A DNA stretch of 64,000 bases from Halalkalicoccus sp. CGA53 (GTDB taxonomy: Archaea; Halobacteriota; Halobacteria; Halobacteriales; Halalkalicoccaceae). Below are positions 17,230 to 25,189 of the stretch, piece after piece; the first letter of the stretch is position 1; each line of letters begins with the position of its first letter. The notes beneath the pieces were generated by a model that was given only the letters and a program-made list of their open reading frames with translations, made no database searches and was not told the DNA's origin. The stretch lies in NCBI RefSeq assembly GCF_036429475.1, contig NZ_CP144125.1, forward strand, positions 434,001 to 498,000. The letters run 5' to 3'. A program made the position numbers and the translations under genes.

Positions 17230-17712
17230 TCACCCCTCCTCGGGCGGCTCGAAGATCGACGGATCGTCGTGGGTGAACGTGACGATGTCGCCGGAGAGTC
17301 GTCTGAGATACGTGTGGAGCCGTCCCCGCTCGCGAGCACGCGAGAGGACCTCCCTCCCCGCCCCCCAGCCGTAGTACGCCGGGAAGGCGAGTGCGACCTC
17401 CTCGCGCTCGTCGACGAGGACGAGCACCAGTAAGACCGTCGACCCCTCGCGCGCGCTGTAGACCTCAGACGAGTCGAAGGCGACGCCTCGATCGACCAGG
17501 TCGAAGACGGTCTCGAACTCGCTGCCGGGCAACAGCACGTCCAGCCCTTCCCGGTCGCCGGACTCGCCCGTGAGTAGCGTGACGTCGCCCGGATGCAGCG
17601 CGTGGGCCTCGAAACCCCGTTCGTCGTACTCCGTCACGATCGCCTCGACGTCGCCCGAGAGCGCCTCCCAGTGGGCGCTCGCGACCTTCGTCGCCCTGTC
17701 TGGACCCTTCAT
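17230..17712 (-). CDS. Conserved haloarchaeal protein (DUF7529-like)
   Basis: A 160-residue cytoplasmic protein: KGPDRATKVASAHWEALSGDVEAIVTEYDERGFEAHALHPGDVT, then GVAFDSSEVYSAREGSTVLLVLVLVDEREEVALAFPAYYGW, and a C-terminal FTHDDPSIFEPPEEG. The alternating hydrophobic strands suggest an alpha/beta sandwich. I know the family only as an uncharacterised haloarchaeal one. It lies 43 bp upstream of pyrC's stop on the same strand, in the direction away from pyrC. A relic of its last 30 codons is found at 15861-15955. Confidence 0.72.
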   Translation of the reverse strand: MKGPDRATKVASAHWEALSGDVEAIVTEYDERGFEAHALHPGDVTLLTGESGDREGLDVLLPGSEFETVFDLVDRGVAFDSSEVYSAREGSTVLLVLVLVDEREEVALAFPAYYGWGAGREVLSRARERGRLHTYLRRLSGDIVTFTHDDPSIFEPPEEG

Positions 17713-17755
17713 ACGCGCTCGGGGTGGGCGACGGTGAAAAGGATACTGTCTCCGA

Positions 17756-19048
17756 TCACGTCCGGACGTTCTTCCCGACCGCCGGGCCGAACCCCTCGCG
17801 GGCGTCGTAGACGACCGTGCCTCGGACCATCGTCCACTCCGGGAAGACGCCCTCGCTCCCCTCGTACGGCGTCCACCCGCAGTTCGAGTGCAGGTCCTTC
17901 CCCCGGATCTCGGTTTCGGAACCCGGGTCGACGAGCACGAGGTCGGCGTCAGATCCCTCGGCGATTCGCCCCTTCCCGGGGAGTCCGAACACGCGCGCGG
18001 GGGCGCTCGCGGTGAGATCCCGTACCCGTTCGATGCTCAGATCCCCGCGTGCGGCCGCGGCGAGCAGCAGGGGGAGCATCGTCTCCACGCCAGGGACGCC
18101 GCTCGGCGCGTCGTGGATCGTCGCCTCCTTCTCCTCGGCCGTGTGTGGGGCGTGGTCAGTCGCGATCAGGTCGACGGAGCCGTCGGCGACCCGTTCGGCG
18201 ACGCCCGCACGGCGCTCCTCGCTCCGAAGCGGCGGGTTCATCCGGCCGTACGTGCCCAGATCGGAGAGGTCCTCGCGCGAGAGGAAGAGGTGGTGGGGAC
18301 AGACCTCGCAGCTCGCGCCGCCCGCGTTCGCGGCGTCGATCCCCTCGGGCGTCGAGGTGTGTGCGACGTGGAGGTCCGCGCCGACGTCGTTCGCCACCTC
18401 GCAGGCGGTCTCGATCGCTGCGGCCTCCGCCTCGGCGGTCCGGAACACGCTCCAGGCGTCGGCGTCCGCCTCGCGGCCGACCCCCTCTCCGGCGCGCCCG
18501 AGTGCCTCCTCGTCGAACAGCGTCGCGTCCTCGGCGTGGACCGTGATCGGCACCTCGGCGTCGGCCGCACGCTCGGCGGCCTCGGCGAACAGCTCGGTGT
18601 CGATCCCCATCTCGCCCGTGGAGTCGGCCAGGAAGACCTCGCCGAGCGCGAAGATCGGCCGCGAGAACAGCTCCTCGGGGTTCCAGTCCGCTGTGACGCC
18701 GCCGTTGATCCCGTACTCCACGTAGGAGTTCTCGGCTAGCAACGCCTTCTCGTCGAAGCTCTCGCCGTCGACCGTCGGCGGCTCCGTGTTCGGCTGGTCG
18801 ACGGCGCAGGTCACGCCGCCCGCGGCGGCGCTGCGCGAGCCCGTCTCCCAGGTCTCCTTGTGGGGAAAGCCCGGCTCACGGAAGTGGACGTGGACGTCGA
18901 TCGCGCCGGGGAGCAGGAGCTTTCCGCCCGCGTCGATCGTCTCCCCTCTCCCCGAACGGAGATCTGCATCGACGGCGGTGATCTTCTCCCCCTCGATCCG
19001 TACGTCGACCGATCGGCCGTCGGCGAGCCGCGCGTCCTGAACGATCAT
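17756..19048 (-). CDS. pyrC: Dihydroorotase
   Basis: A 430-residue class I dihydroorotase that closes N-carbamoyl-aspartate to dihydroorotate in pyrimidine synthesis. The metal site is complete: H53 and H55 in DVHVHFREPG, followed by ITVHAEDA, HVAHTSTPEG and the catalytic Asp in ATDHAPHTAEEK. NPPLRSE and GVPGVETMLPLLL are substrate-loop features of the family, and the C-terminal beta-sandwich ends FPEWTMVRGTVVYDAREG. It is monocistronic in this window. The related allantoinase/hydantoinase families are less likely given the HFREPG and NPPLR motifs. Confidence 0.94.
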   Translation of the reverse strand: MIVQDARLADGRSVDVRIEGEKITAVDADLRSGRGETIDAGGKLLLPGAIDVHVHFREPGFPHKETWETGSRSAAAGGVTCAVDQPNTEPPTVDGESFDEKALLAENSYVEYGINGGVTADWNPEELFSRPIFALGEVFLADSTGEMGIDTELFAEAAERAADAEVPITVHAEDATLFDEEALGRAGEGVGREADADAWSVFRTAEAEAAAIETACEVANDVGADLHVAHTSTPEGIDAANAGGASCEVCPHHLFLSREDLSDLGTYGRMNPPLRSEERRAGVAERVADGSVDLIATDHAPHTAEEKEATIHDAPSGVPGVETMLPLLLAAAARGDLSIERVRDLTASAPARVFGLPGKGRIAEGSDADLVLVDPGSETEIRGKDLHSNCGWTPYEGSEGVFPEWTMVRGTVVYDAREGFGPAVGKNVRT

Positions 19049-19072
19049 GGGGTCGGTCGGAGCGGCGGGTCC

Positions 19073-19560
19073 CTAAGCCTCCCGGTAGACGGCGTTCGCG
19101 ATGCCGGGGGCCTAGCCGACTCCGGTGAGTGCGAGACCGACGAGCAGCGTGGCGCTGCTCGCGACGAGGAGCCCGAGAGCGTACGAGAGCCCCCCGAGGA
19201 GGCTGAGCGCCGCGACCGCGAGGTAGATCCGCGCGCCTGGAGCACCCGCCAGACCCGTGTCCGCGAGGCCTACACCGGGGACCGGTATCCACCCGAGGAC
19301 GGTCACCGGGAGGAGCGCGCCGATCACGAACGTGGGCCCAGCGAGACCGGACGGTGATCCCCAACCCGACCAGGAGGACGAGCTTCCAGACGGAGAGGAC
19401 GCCCGAGCGCATCTCGGACCACGAGAGTGCGGTGAACGCGAGGAGGATCGCACACATGACGACGTGTGAGACCACGACCGCGTGCCGGGAGACGAGGTCG
19501 AGCTGTGCGGCGGCGACGAACCCCCCACGCGAGCGGGCCGAGGACGACCGGGCCGGTCTG
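19073..19560 (-). pseudogene. Membrane protein gene broken by a frameshift and a nonsense codon
   Basis: Reading the minus strand, one frame encodes FVAAAQLDLVSRHAVVVSHVVMCAILLAF and VWKLVLLVGLGITV. From about 19350 the protein continues in another frame as LAGPTFVIGALLPVTVLGWIP through YLAVAALSLLGGLSYALGLLVASSATLLVGLALTGVG. A TAG at 19112-19114 then interrupts the frame, followed by APGIANAVYREA and a second stop at 19073-19075; the TAG is one change from CAG. Four hydrophobic segments are recognisable. Two independent lesions argue for genuine decay rather than a single read error. Confidence 0.75.
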
Positions 19561-19626
19561 GCGGTGGCGACGGAACGCGTTCGAATCTCGTCGGGTGGGC
19601 TCGTGAGTGACGCCCTCTTCGATCGC

Positions 19627-20310
19627 TTACGTCGGGCCGATCCGCTCGATCCGTGGCGTTCTCCCGTCGAGAATCGCGTCCTCGATCGCCCGTGCGACCC
19701 GCTCCGGGTCCGCGTCCCCACCGGCGCGTTCGACGCTTCCGACGGAGTCCCGGTCGAACGGGACCGACAGCGCCTCGTAGACGGGCGAGAGGACCCCAGC
19801 GATCTCCTCGTGCCCGTCGACGATCACCACACCGGAGACGAGCGCGGCCTCGGCGGTGATCCGTTGGGCGATCCCCACGAGCTTCCCGGAGGCAGAGAGC
19901 GAGTGGTCGCCAGGGCAGTAGCTCTCGGGTGGCTCGCCGCGTTCCGCCTCGACGCCGACCGTGCGGAGCCCCGCTCGGACCCGCTCGCTCGCCCGCTCGT
20001 AGCGTGCGTCCATCCCCCTCCGGAGATCGTCGATCGGTATCGCGTGCGCGAACGCGAGCGTCGTGCCCGTGTAGGCCACGGCTCTCCCCCCCACGCTACG
20101 GTCGATCGGTGGAAAGCCGTACTCGCGGGCGATCGCGACCGCTCGGTCGTAGCCCGCCTCGTTGGTGTCTCGCCTTCCGAACGCGAGCTGACGGTGCGGC
20201 GTCCAGACGCGGAGCGCTGGCTCTCGGCGCTCGCCCGCCTCCGCGAGAATCCGGGCGGTTCGCTCCCGGTCGGCTGTGACGTCCGCTGCTCGGCCCCGGA
20301 GCACGCGCAT
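19627..20310 (-). CDS. Lipoate-protein ligase A-like protein (BPL/LplA/LipB fold)
   Basis: A 227-residue enzyme of the biotin/lipoate ligase superfamily. Conserved elements are LRVWTPHRQLAFGRRD, RSVGGRAVAYTGTTLAFAHAIP (the RxxGGxAVxH-like substrate and ATP loop), PGDHSLSASGKLVGIAQRIT (the conserved K and QR), and a C-terminal helical region. Lipoate ligases attach lipoyl groups to the E2 or GcvH proteins; octanoyltransferase activity is an alternative. The frame is open far upstream, but the ATG at 20310 begins the domain and leaves a 50-bp divergent gap to the next gene. Confidence 0.82.
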   Translation of the reverse strand: MRVLRGRAADVTADRERTARILAEAGERREPALRVWTPHRQLAFGRRDTNEAGYDRAVAIAREYGFPPIDRSVGGRAVAYTGTTLAFAHAIPIDDLRRGMDARYERASERVRAGLRTVGVEAERGEPPESYCPGDHSLSASGKLVGIAQRITAEAALVSGVVIVDGHEEIAGVLSPVYEALSVPFDRDSVGSVERAGGDADPERVARAIEDAILDGRTPRIERIGPT

Positions 20311-20360
20311 ACCGACTGCAACACCCGACGGGGCTAAACCCTCGCGCTCGAACCGTCGGT

Positions 20361-21224
20361 ATGATCGAACTCGGTGGCGCACTCCTCTCTCACTTCGAGC
20401 GACTCTCGCTCTACAACTCACCGTATCCCGCCCACGACCAGGGGTGTGCGATCGACCTCTACCCCGGTACCGAGGCCGCGCCGAGTCCCGTCTCCGGGAC
20501 AGTCCTCGACACGCGATCGGTCCGTGCGCCGCCGAAGCCCTACGCCGAGGACGAGGACCACCTGATCCTGATCGAGGTCGACTCCGGGGTCGAAGAGATG
20601 CCCGAAGGAACGGTCGCCCGGACGCTCCACGTCGAGCCGAGCGTGGAGACGGGCGACCGGATCGAGGTCGGCGATCGCCTGGGGAGGCTCGTCCGCGCCG
20701 GCTTCTTCGCACCCTGGGTCGCGAACCACGTCCACCTCGGGTTTCGTCGGCCGGATGCGAACCCGTATCGCGCGTCGGGATCGCTCCGTCTCTCGATCGG
20801 GGTGCCGATCGAGCCGGTCGCGTGGGACGGGACGGGCACGGTCTGCGAGGTCGGAGAGACCTACGTCGTCCTCGATGCGCCAACACACCCCGATCCCGGC
20901 GAGCGCTGGATCGGGATCGCGGACGACTCGTGTTCCCTCGCGCTCGACGGCGGCCTCCCACACTACGACGGGGGTGGCGCACACGGAAACCGGGCGGGAG
21001 ACGAACGATCGGTGGACCTGCTCGGCGAGCACGTCGGGGTCGCGACCGGGCGGGACCTCGCGTGGGACGAGGTCGTGATCCGGGTGAACGGGGAGGCGAT
21101 CACCGGGCTCTCGCTGTTTCTCACCCGGATCGGGATGGGTGCGAAGCTCGTCTGTCCGGGTCACGGGTTCTCGGTCGGCGATCGGATCGAGGTAGACGTA
21201 CGCAGAGACGACGCCGATAAGTGA
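20361..21224 (+). CDS. Conserved protein with an M23/LytM-like zinc fold
   Basis: A 287-residue protein. Residues 20-130 fit the lysostaphin/LytM beta-fold: AHDQGCAIDLYPGTEAAPSPVSGTVLDT provides H25 and D32 in the right relation to a following small-residue strand, and NHVHLGFRRPDANPYRAS provides H124 and H126. Together these are the four residues that hold and activate zinc in M23 peptidases. The remainder (about 140-287) is another beta-rich domain, IDLLGEHVGVATGRDLAWDEVVIRVNGEAITGLSLF. No signal peptide is seen. Haloarchaea lack murein, so a different substrate, or a non-catalytic carrier role, must be considered. Confidence 0.65.
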   Translation: MIELGGALLSHFERLSLYNSPYPAHDQGCAIDLYPGTEAAPSPVSGTVLDTRSVRAPPKPYAEDEDHLILIEVDSGVEEMPEGTVARTLHVEPSVETGDRIEVGDRLGRLVRAGFFAPWVANHVHLGFRRPDANPYRASGSLRLSIGVPIEPVAWDGTGTVCEVGETYVVLDAPTHPDPGERWIGIADDSCSLALDGGLPHYDGGGAHGNRAGDERSVDLLGEHVGVATGRDLAWDEVVIRVNGEAITGLSLFLTRIGMGAKLVCPGHGFSVGDRIEVDVRRDDADK

Positions 21225-21245
21225 GCGCACGGTCGACCACGAGCG

Positions 21246-21692
21246 ATGACCGACGATCCGGCCACCGCCGCGTTCCTCCAGTCGTACATCGACGACCACC
21301 ACGGCTTCCTCTCCTGGCTCGACACGCGCGTCGAGTCGGTGAGCGACGGAAAAATGGTGATGACGATCCCCTACGACGAGAAGCTCACGAACACCCGCCC
21401 GGGACGCGAAGGAACCCCCGACATGCACGGCGGCGTCGCGGCGACGCTGGTCGACACGGCTGGTGGCCTCGCCCAGCGAACGACGCTCGAAAACCCGCTG
21501 GAGGGCGGCGTCGCGACGATCAACCTGAACGTGAACTACCTCCGGCCCGCGACGGCCGACCTGACCGCCACCGCCGAGGTGGTTCGCGCGGGATCGAGCG
21601 TCGGGGTGAGCGAGATCACCGTCGAGAGCACGACCAACGGCGAGACGGCCCCGGTCGCGACAGGACAGGGGGCGTACCGGCTCTTTCGATAG
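21246..21692 (+). CDS. PaaI-family hotdog thioesterase
   Basis: A 148-residue hotdog-fold protein. GTPDMHGGVAATLVDTAGGLAQRTTL contains the HGG and following Asp that form the nucleotide-binding and catalytic site of PaaI-type acyl-CoA thioesterases; LNVNYLRPATADLTATAEVVRAGSSVGVSEITV is the characteristic second half. Likely a tetramer hydrolysing aromatic or medium-chain acyl-CoA thioesters. It follows the M23-like gene after 21 bp on the same strand and is probably cotranscribed. Confidence 0.9.
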   Translation: MTDDPATAAFLQSYIDDHHGFLSWLDTRVESVSDGKMVMTIPYDEKLTNTRPGREGTPDMHGGVAATLVDTAGGLAQRTTLENPLEGGVATINLNVNYLRPATADLTATAEVVRAGSSVGVSEITVESTTNGETAPVATGQGAYRLFR

Positions 21693-21699
21693 GGCACAC

Positions 21700-21902
21700 T
21701 CGCGCTCGCGGTCGGCCTCCTTCGCCCGCCGGGAGGTCTCGATCCCCGTCCACGAACGCCCACAGCGGGAGCAGCTCCTCCGTGTGTACGGCTGAACCGT
21801 GAAGACGCCCTCCTCGCTCCGGTCGATCTCGTACGTTCGAGGGTTCTCCCTGAGGTCGGCGTCGTACTCCGAGCCGTCCTCGAGCTCGCCGAGTGTCCGC
21901 CG
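21700..21902 (-). pseudogene. Possible start-less zinc-ribbon fragment
   Basis: Between the thioesterase stop and the DDAH-like stop the minus strand carries an open frame with coding-like character: RTLGELEDGSEYDADLRENPR, then EEGVFTVQPYTRRSCSRCGRSWTG. It has no ATG, GTG or TTG in frame before it, because the frame is immediately preceded by the end of the DDAH-like gene, and no proper stop before it runs into antisense of the thioesterase. I read it as a remnant of a small zinc-ribbon protein gene. It could also be chance. Confidence 0.35.
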
Positions 21903-21903
21903 C

Positions 21904-22872
21904 TCAGCGGCTCTCGTCCCCCGCTTCTGGGTCGCCGAGCGAGAGGGTGAGACAGCGGACGGAGCCGCCGGCCTTCTGGAACTCGTCGGTCCCGATCGGG
22001 ACGGGGTCGAACCCGGCGTCGGAGAGCAGCCGTTCGGTCGTCGGATTGCCCGCGCCGAGCAACACCCGATCGCCGAGCGCGACGGCGTTGCAGGCGAGGC
22101 CGCCGCGTGTCTCCGAGACCGGAGCGGCGAGTAACCGGTCGAAGACCGCCTCGATCAGCGCGAGGCCCTCGTCGGTGAACGCCTCGGGCTGTATCAGGAC
22201 GGTCTCCGAATCGAGCGGCGAGAAACAGACGTCGAGGTGGTAGTAGTGCGGGTCCGTGAGTTCGAGCGCGATAACCCGCGTATCGAGGCGGTCGGCGATG
22301 TCGTCGTAGGCCGCTCGCTCGGAACGGATACCGTGGCCGCCCCAGAGCAGCCGTCTCCCCGGGTGCCAGAGCGCGTCGCCGCCCCCCTCGAACGCGTGGT
22401 CGGGGGGCGAGAGCACGTCGTAGCCGGCCTCGTGCGCCCACGCCTCGAAGTACGTCGGTTCGGCCACCCGCTCGTCGGTGGACATCGCCGCGAGCAGCGC
22501 ACCGGTCCCATCCGGTATCGGGAGGGCGTGGTTCGCGCCGAACGCGAAGTCGGGTAGCGTCGCCGGATCGGGGGTTCCCTCCGGAACCGAGAGTACATCG
22601 GGGTCGATCACGAGGGTGTTCTCGGCGTACCGTTCACAGGCTTGCAGGAGCGTCTCCCACTGTCCGTGTGCGCGGTCCGTGTCGACGCCCTCGCGCATGT
22701 ACGGGTTGATGTGGTAGCGGACGTCGAAGTGCGTCGGCCGGGCGAGAGCGAGCGTCGCGTGGTCGGGACGTGCGGGCAGGTCGCCGGTCGAGAACGAGAG
22801 ATCGGAGACCGCCTCGACGACGGGTACCGTGGGGGAGGAGGGCATCTCCGTCGCTAGAGCCTCACACGGCAT
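21904..22872 (-). CDS. Dimethylargininase/amidinotransferase-like protein
   Basis: A 322-residue pentein-fold enzyme. The family marks are present: RPTHFDVRYHINPYM at the N-terminus, AFEGGGDALWHPGRRLLWGG (the conserved FEGGD region), the His of HYYHLDVCFSPLD, and the catalytic Cys at C307 in AGGSVRCLTLSLG. Members hydrolyse methylated arginines or related guanidino compounds to citrulline and amine. A start at 22845 (MPSSPT) is an alternative. It is 16 bp downstream of the isochorismatase-like gene and likely in one transcript with it. Confidence 0.8.
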   Translation of the reverse strand: MPCEALATEMPSSPTVPVVEAVSDLSFSTGDLPARPDHATLALARPTHFDVRYHINPYMREGVDTDRAHGQWETLLQACERYAENTLVIDPDVLSVPEGTPDPATLPDFAFGANHALPIPDGTGALLAAMSTDERVAEPTYFEAWAHEAGYDVLSPPDHAFEGGGDALWHPGRRLLWGGHGIRSERAAYDDIADRLDTRVIALELTDPHYYHLDVCFSPLDSETVLIQPEAFTDEGLALIEAVFDRLLAAPVSETRGGLACNAVALGDRVLLGAGNPTTERLLSDAGFDPVPIGTDEFQKAGGSVRCLTLSLGDPEAGDESR

Positions 22873-22888
22873 AGGTCTGGTCCCCGGC

Positions 22889-23461
22889 TCAGTCGAACGT
22901 CACCTCGTCCCGTCCGATCACCTCGCCGAAGAGCCATCCGGCGTGTTCGAGCGCGTACTCCCTGTGTGCCTCCTCGATGAAGCCGATACACTCCTCGACG
23001 AGCACCGGCCTGAAATCGCGTAGCCCGGCGCTACCGGCGGTGTGGAGTACGCAGACGTTCGCGAGCGTGCCACAGAACACGAGGTCGCGGATCCCGCGCG
23101 CCCGGAGCCAGCCCTCCAGTTCGGTGTTGTAGAAGGCGTCATAGGTGTGTTTCTCGACGACGTGGTCCTCCGGTTCGGGGTCGAGCGTGTCGACGATCTC
23201 GGCCTCCTCCGATCCCTCGAGGACGTGTTCGCCCCACCGGTCGAACTCGTCGTAGTAGTGGTTCGAGTCGAACTGCCCCGGCGGGTGGACGTCCCTGGTG
23301 AAGACGACGCGGGCACCCGCCCCGCGTGCGTTCGCGACCAGCTCCGCGATCGGGTCGACCGCCGACTCGCTTCCCGGCGCGTAGAGGCTCCCCTCGGGGT
23401 CGCAAAAGCCCTTCTGCATGTCGACGACGACGACTGCCGTCTCGGTCGGGTCGAAACGCAT
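22889..23461 (-). CDS. Isochorismatase-family hydrolase (nicotinamidase-like)
   Basis: A 190-residue cysteine hydrolase. The catalytic triad is visible as D14 (VVVVDMQKGFC), the Lys in VVEKHTYDAF, and the Cys in FCGTLANVCVLHTAG. FTRDVHPPGQFDSNHYY matches the metal-binding region of nicotinamidases, which release nicotinic acid from nicotinamide in NAD salvage. Length is usual. The next gene downstream on the strand is the DDAH-like protein, so an amide-salvage unit is possible but not proven. Confidence 0.85.
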   Translation of the reverse strand: MRFDPTETAVVVVDMQKGFCDPEGSLYAPGSESAVDPIAELVANARGAGARVVFTRDVHPPGQFDSNHYYDEFDRWGEHVLEGSEEAEIVDTLDPEPEDHVVEKHTYDAFYNTELEGWLRARGIRDLVFCGTLANVCVLHTAGSAGLRDFRPVLVEECIGFIEEAHREYALEHAGWLFGEVIGRDEVTFD

Positions 23462-23547
23462 GGAGGGGGTAGGGGCCGAGAGGGCGAAACGGTTCGGTCG
23501 TGTTCGATCGCCGGACCCTTTTTACTCGACCGCCACTATCGGGCGGT

Positions 23548-25188
23548 ATGCGTCGCGTTTGTGTCCTGTTGGTCGCCTTCATCCTCGTGGTGAGCGGCGG
23601 ACCGGCGCTCGCCGTCGCGGCGGGCGCGCCGGTCGCAGCCGACGGGTCGGTGGGAGGGGAGGGACAGCTCGCGGAGGAGCCGGAGGACGACGGCGAGTGG
23701 CGCGAGTACGAACCTGACGACGAACTCGGTCTGGAGGGAGCTGAGGAGCTGAGCGACGAGGAGCTCGCGGAGGTGATCGACCGGGCGATGGTCCGCGTCG
23801 AGGAGCTCCGCGAGGTCGAGTTCGAGGAACGACCACCCGTCGAGGTCGTGACGAGAAGCGAGTTCCAGGAGGAGTTCGACGGGCTGGTCGGCGAGGGAAC
23901 GGAGACCCAGACGGCGTTCGTGAACGCGAAACACAAGGCGCTGTTGCTCGTCGGCGACGACGAGGACTCGACGGAGACGCTCGCGGAGAATCAGAACGTC
24001 TCCGTCGGCGGCTTCTACTCGTCCGCGACGAACGAGATCGTCGTGGTCGTCGACGACGAGACCCCCGTCGTGGACGAGGTGATCCTCGCACACGAACTCT
24101 ACCACGCCTATCAGGACCAACGGTGGGACCTCCAGCGCTACGACGCACAGACGCGCGACGAGCGTAACGCCCAGAACGGCCTGATCGAGGGCGACGCCGT
24201 CCTCATGGAGTATCGGTACGAACAGCGCTGTGAGGGCGGCGAGTGGGAGTGTGTGCGCCCGCCCGCCGCCGACGGGACCGAACCGACAGAGGAGGGCGAA
24301 CCCGCGAACATGGGCCTGCTCCTGCTCGACTTCCAGCCCTACAGCGACGGCCCGACGTTCTCCGAGCACCGGTACCAGGAGGGCGGCTGGGACGCAGTGA
24401 ACGAGCTCTACGGCGAACCCCCGGAGACGAGCCAGCAGGTCATCACGCCGGATCGGTACCCCGACGACCTGCCCCGCGAGGTCGAGATCGACGACGAGAC
24501 CGACGAGGGGTGGGACCGCCTGCGTCCCGAGGAGCGACCGGACCACGAAGTGCTCGGGAAGGTCTCGATCGCGACGATGTTCGCCGCGCCGCTGTACGAC
24601 CAGCCCGGCGCACAGCTCGTCGACCCGGACGAGTTCCTCAACGTCGGCCCCGACGGCGAGCTCGACCCGTTCGACCCGATCAACTACGACGTGGAGTACG
24701 CGACCGGGTGGGACGGCGACCGGCTACACGTCTACGAGAGCGAGGCGGGCGAGAGCGCCTACGTCTGGCGGATCGCCTGGGAGAGCGACGACGACGCCGC
24801 GACGTTCGTCGAGGGCTACGACGAGCTCCTCGAGTACCGCGGTGCCGGGGACGAGGGCGACGGCCTCTACGTCGCAGAGAGCGGCGGCTACGCCGGCGCC
24901 TACCACGTCGATCACGACGGCGACGTGGTGACGATCACCCACGCCCCGGACGTCGATGCGCTCTCGGCGGTAAACGCCGACGTCGAACCCGCGGACGTCG
25001 AAGAGGACGACGAGGTGGTGGAGACGCCCGAGGAGACCGACGACGACGTCGAAGAGACGCCCGAGGAGACCGACGACGACGTCGAAGAGACGCCCGAAGA
25101 GGAGCAGGAAGAGCAGCCCGGCTTCGGCCTCGTGGCGGCGCTCGCAGCGCTCGTGATCGCCCTCGCATTGCTCGCCAGGCGCCGCTGA
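23548..25188 (+). CDS. Hvo_1808-like surface metalloprotease homologue, PGF-CTERM anchored
   Basis: A 546-residue secreted protein. A Sec-type signal (MRRVCVLLVAFILVVSGGPALAVAAG by position 1-26) opens it. The gluzincin-like site AHELYHAYQDQRW has HExxH, with a downstream acidic IEGDAVLMEYRYEQRC as the candidate third-ligand region. FQPYSDGPTFSEHRYQEGGWDAVNELY is a long block shared with the next gene. The C-terminus is a repetitive linker (ETPEETDDDVE repeated), then QPGFGLVAALAALVIALALL and a basic end, which is a PGF-CTERM signal for archaeosortase processing and lipid anchoring. The ATG at 23548 fits the signal peptide. Confidence 0.85.
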   Translation: MRRVCVLLVAFILVVSGGPALAVAAGAPVAADGSVGGEGQLAEEPEDDGEWREYEPDDELGLEGAEELSDEELAEVIDRAMVRVEELREVEFEERPPVEVVTRSEFQEEFDGLVGEGTETQTAFVNAKHKALLLVGDDEDSTETLAENQNVSVGGFYSSATNEIVVVVDDETPVVDEVILAHELYHAYQDQRWDLQRYDAQTRDERNAQNGLIEGDAVLMEYRYEQRCEGGEWECVRPPAADGTEPTEEGEPANMGLLLLDFQPYSDGPTFSEHRYQEGGWDAVNELYGEPPETSQQVITPDRYPDDLPREVEIDDETDEGWDRLRPEERPDHEVLGKVSIATMFAAPLYDQPGAQLVDPDEFLNVGPDGELDPFDPINYDVEYATGWDGDRLHVYESEAGESAYVWRIAWESDDDAATFVEGYDELLEYRGAGDEGDGLYVAESGGYAGAYHVDHDGDVVTITHAPDVDALSAVNADVEPADVEEDDEVVETPEETDDDVEETPEETDDDVEETPEEEQEEQPGFGLVAALAALVIALALLARRR

Positions 25189-25189
25189 G

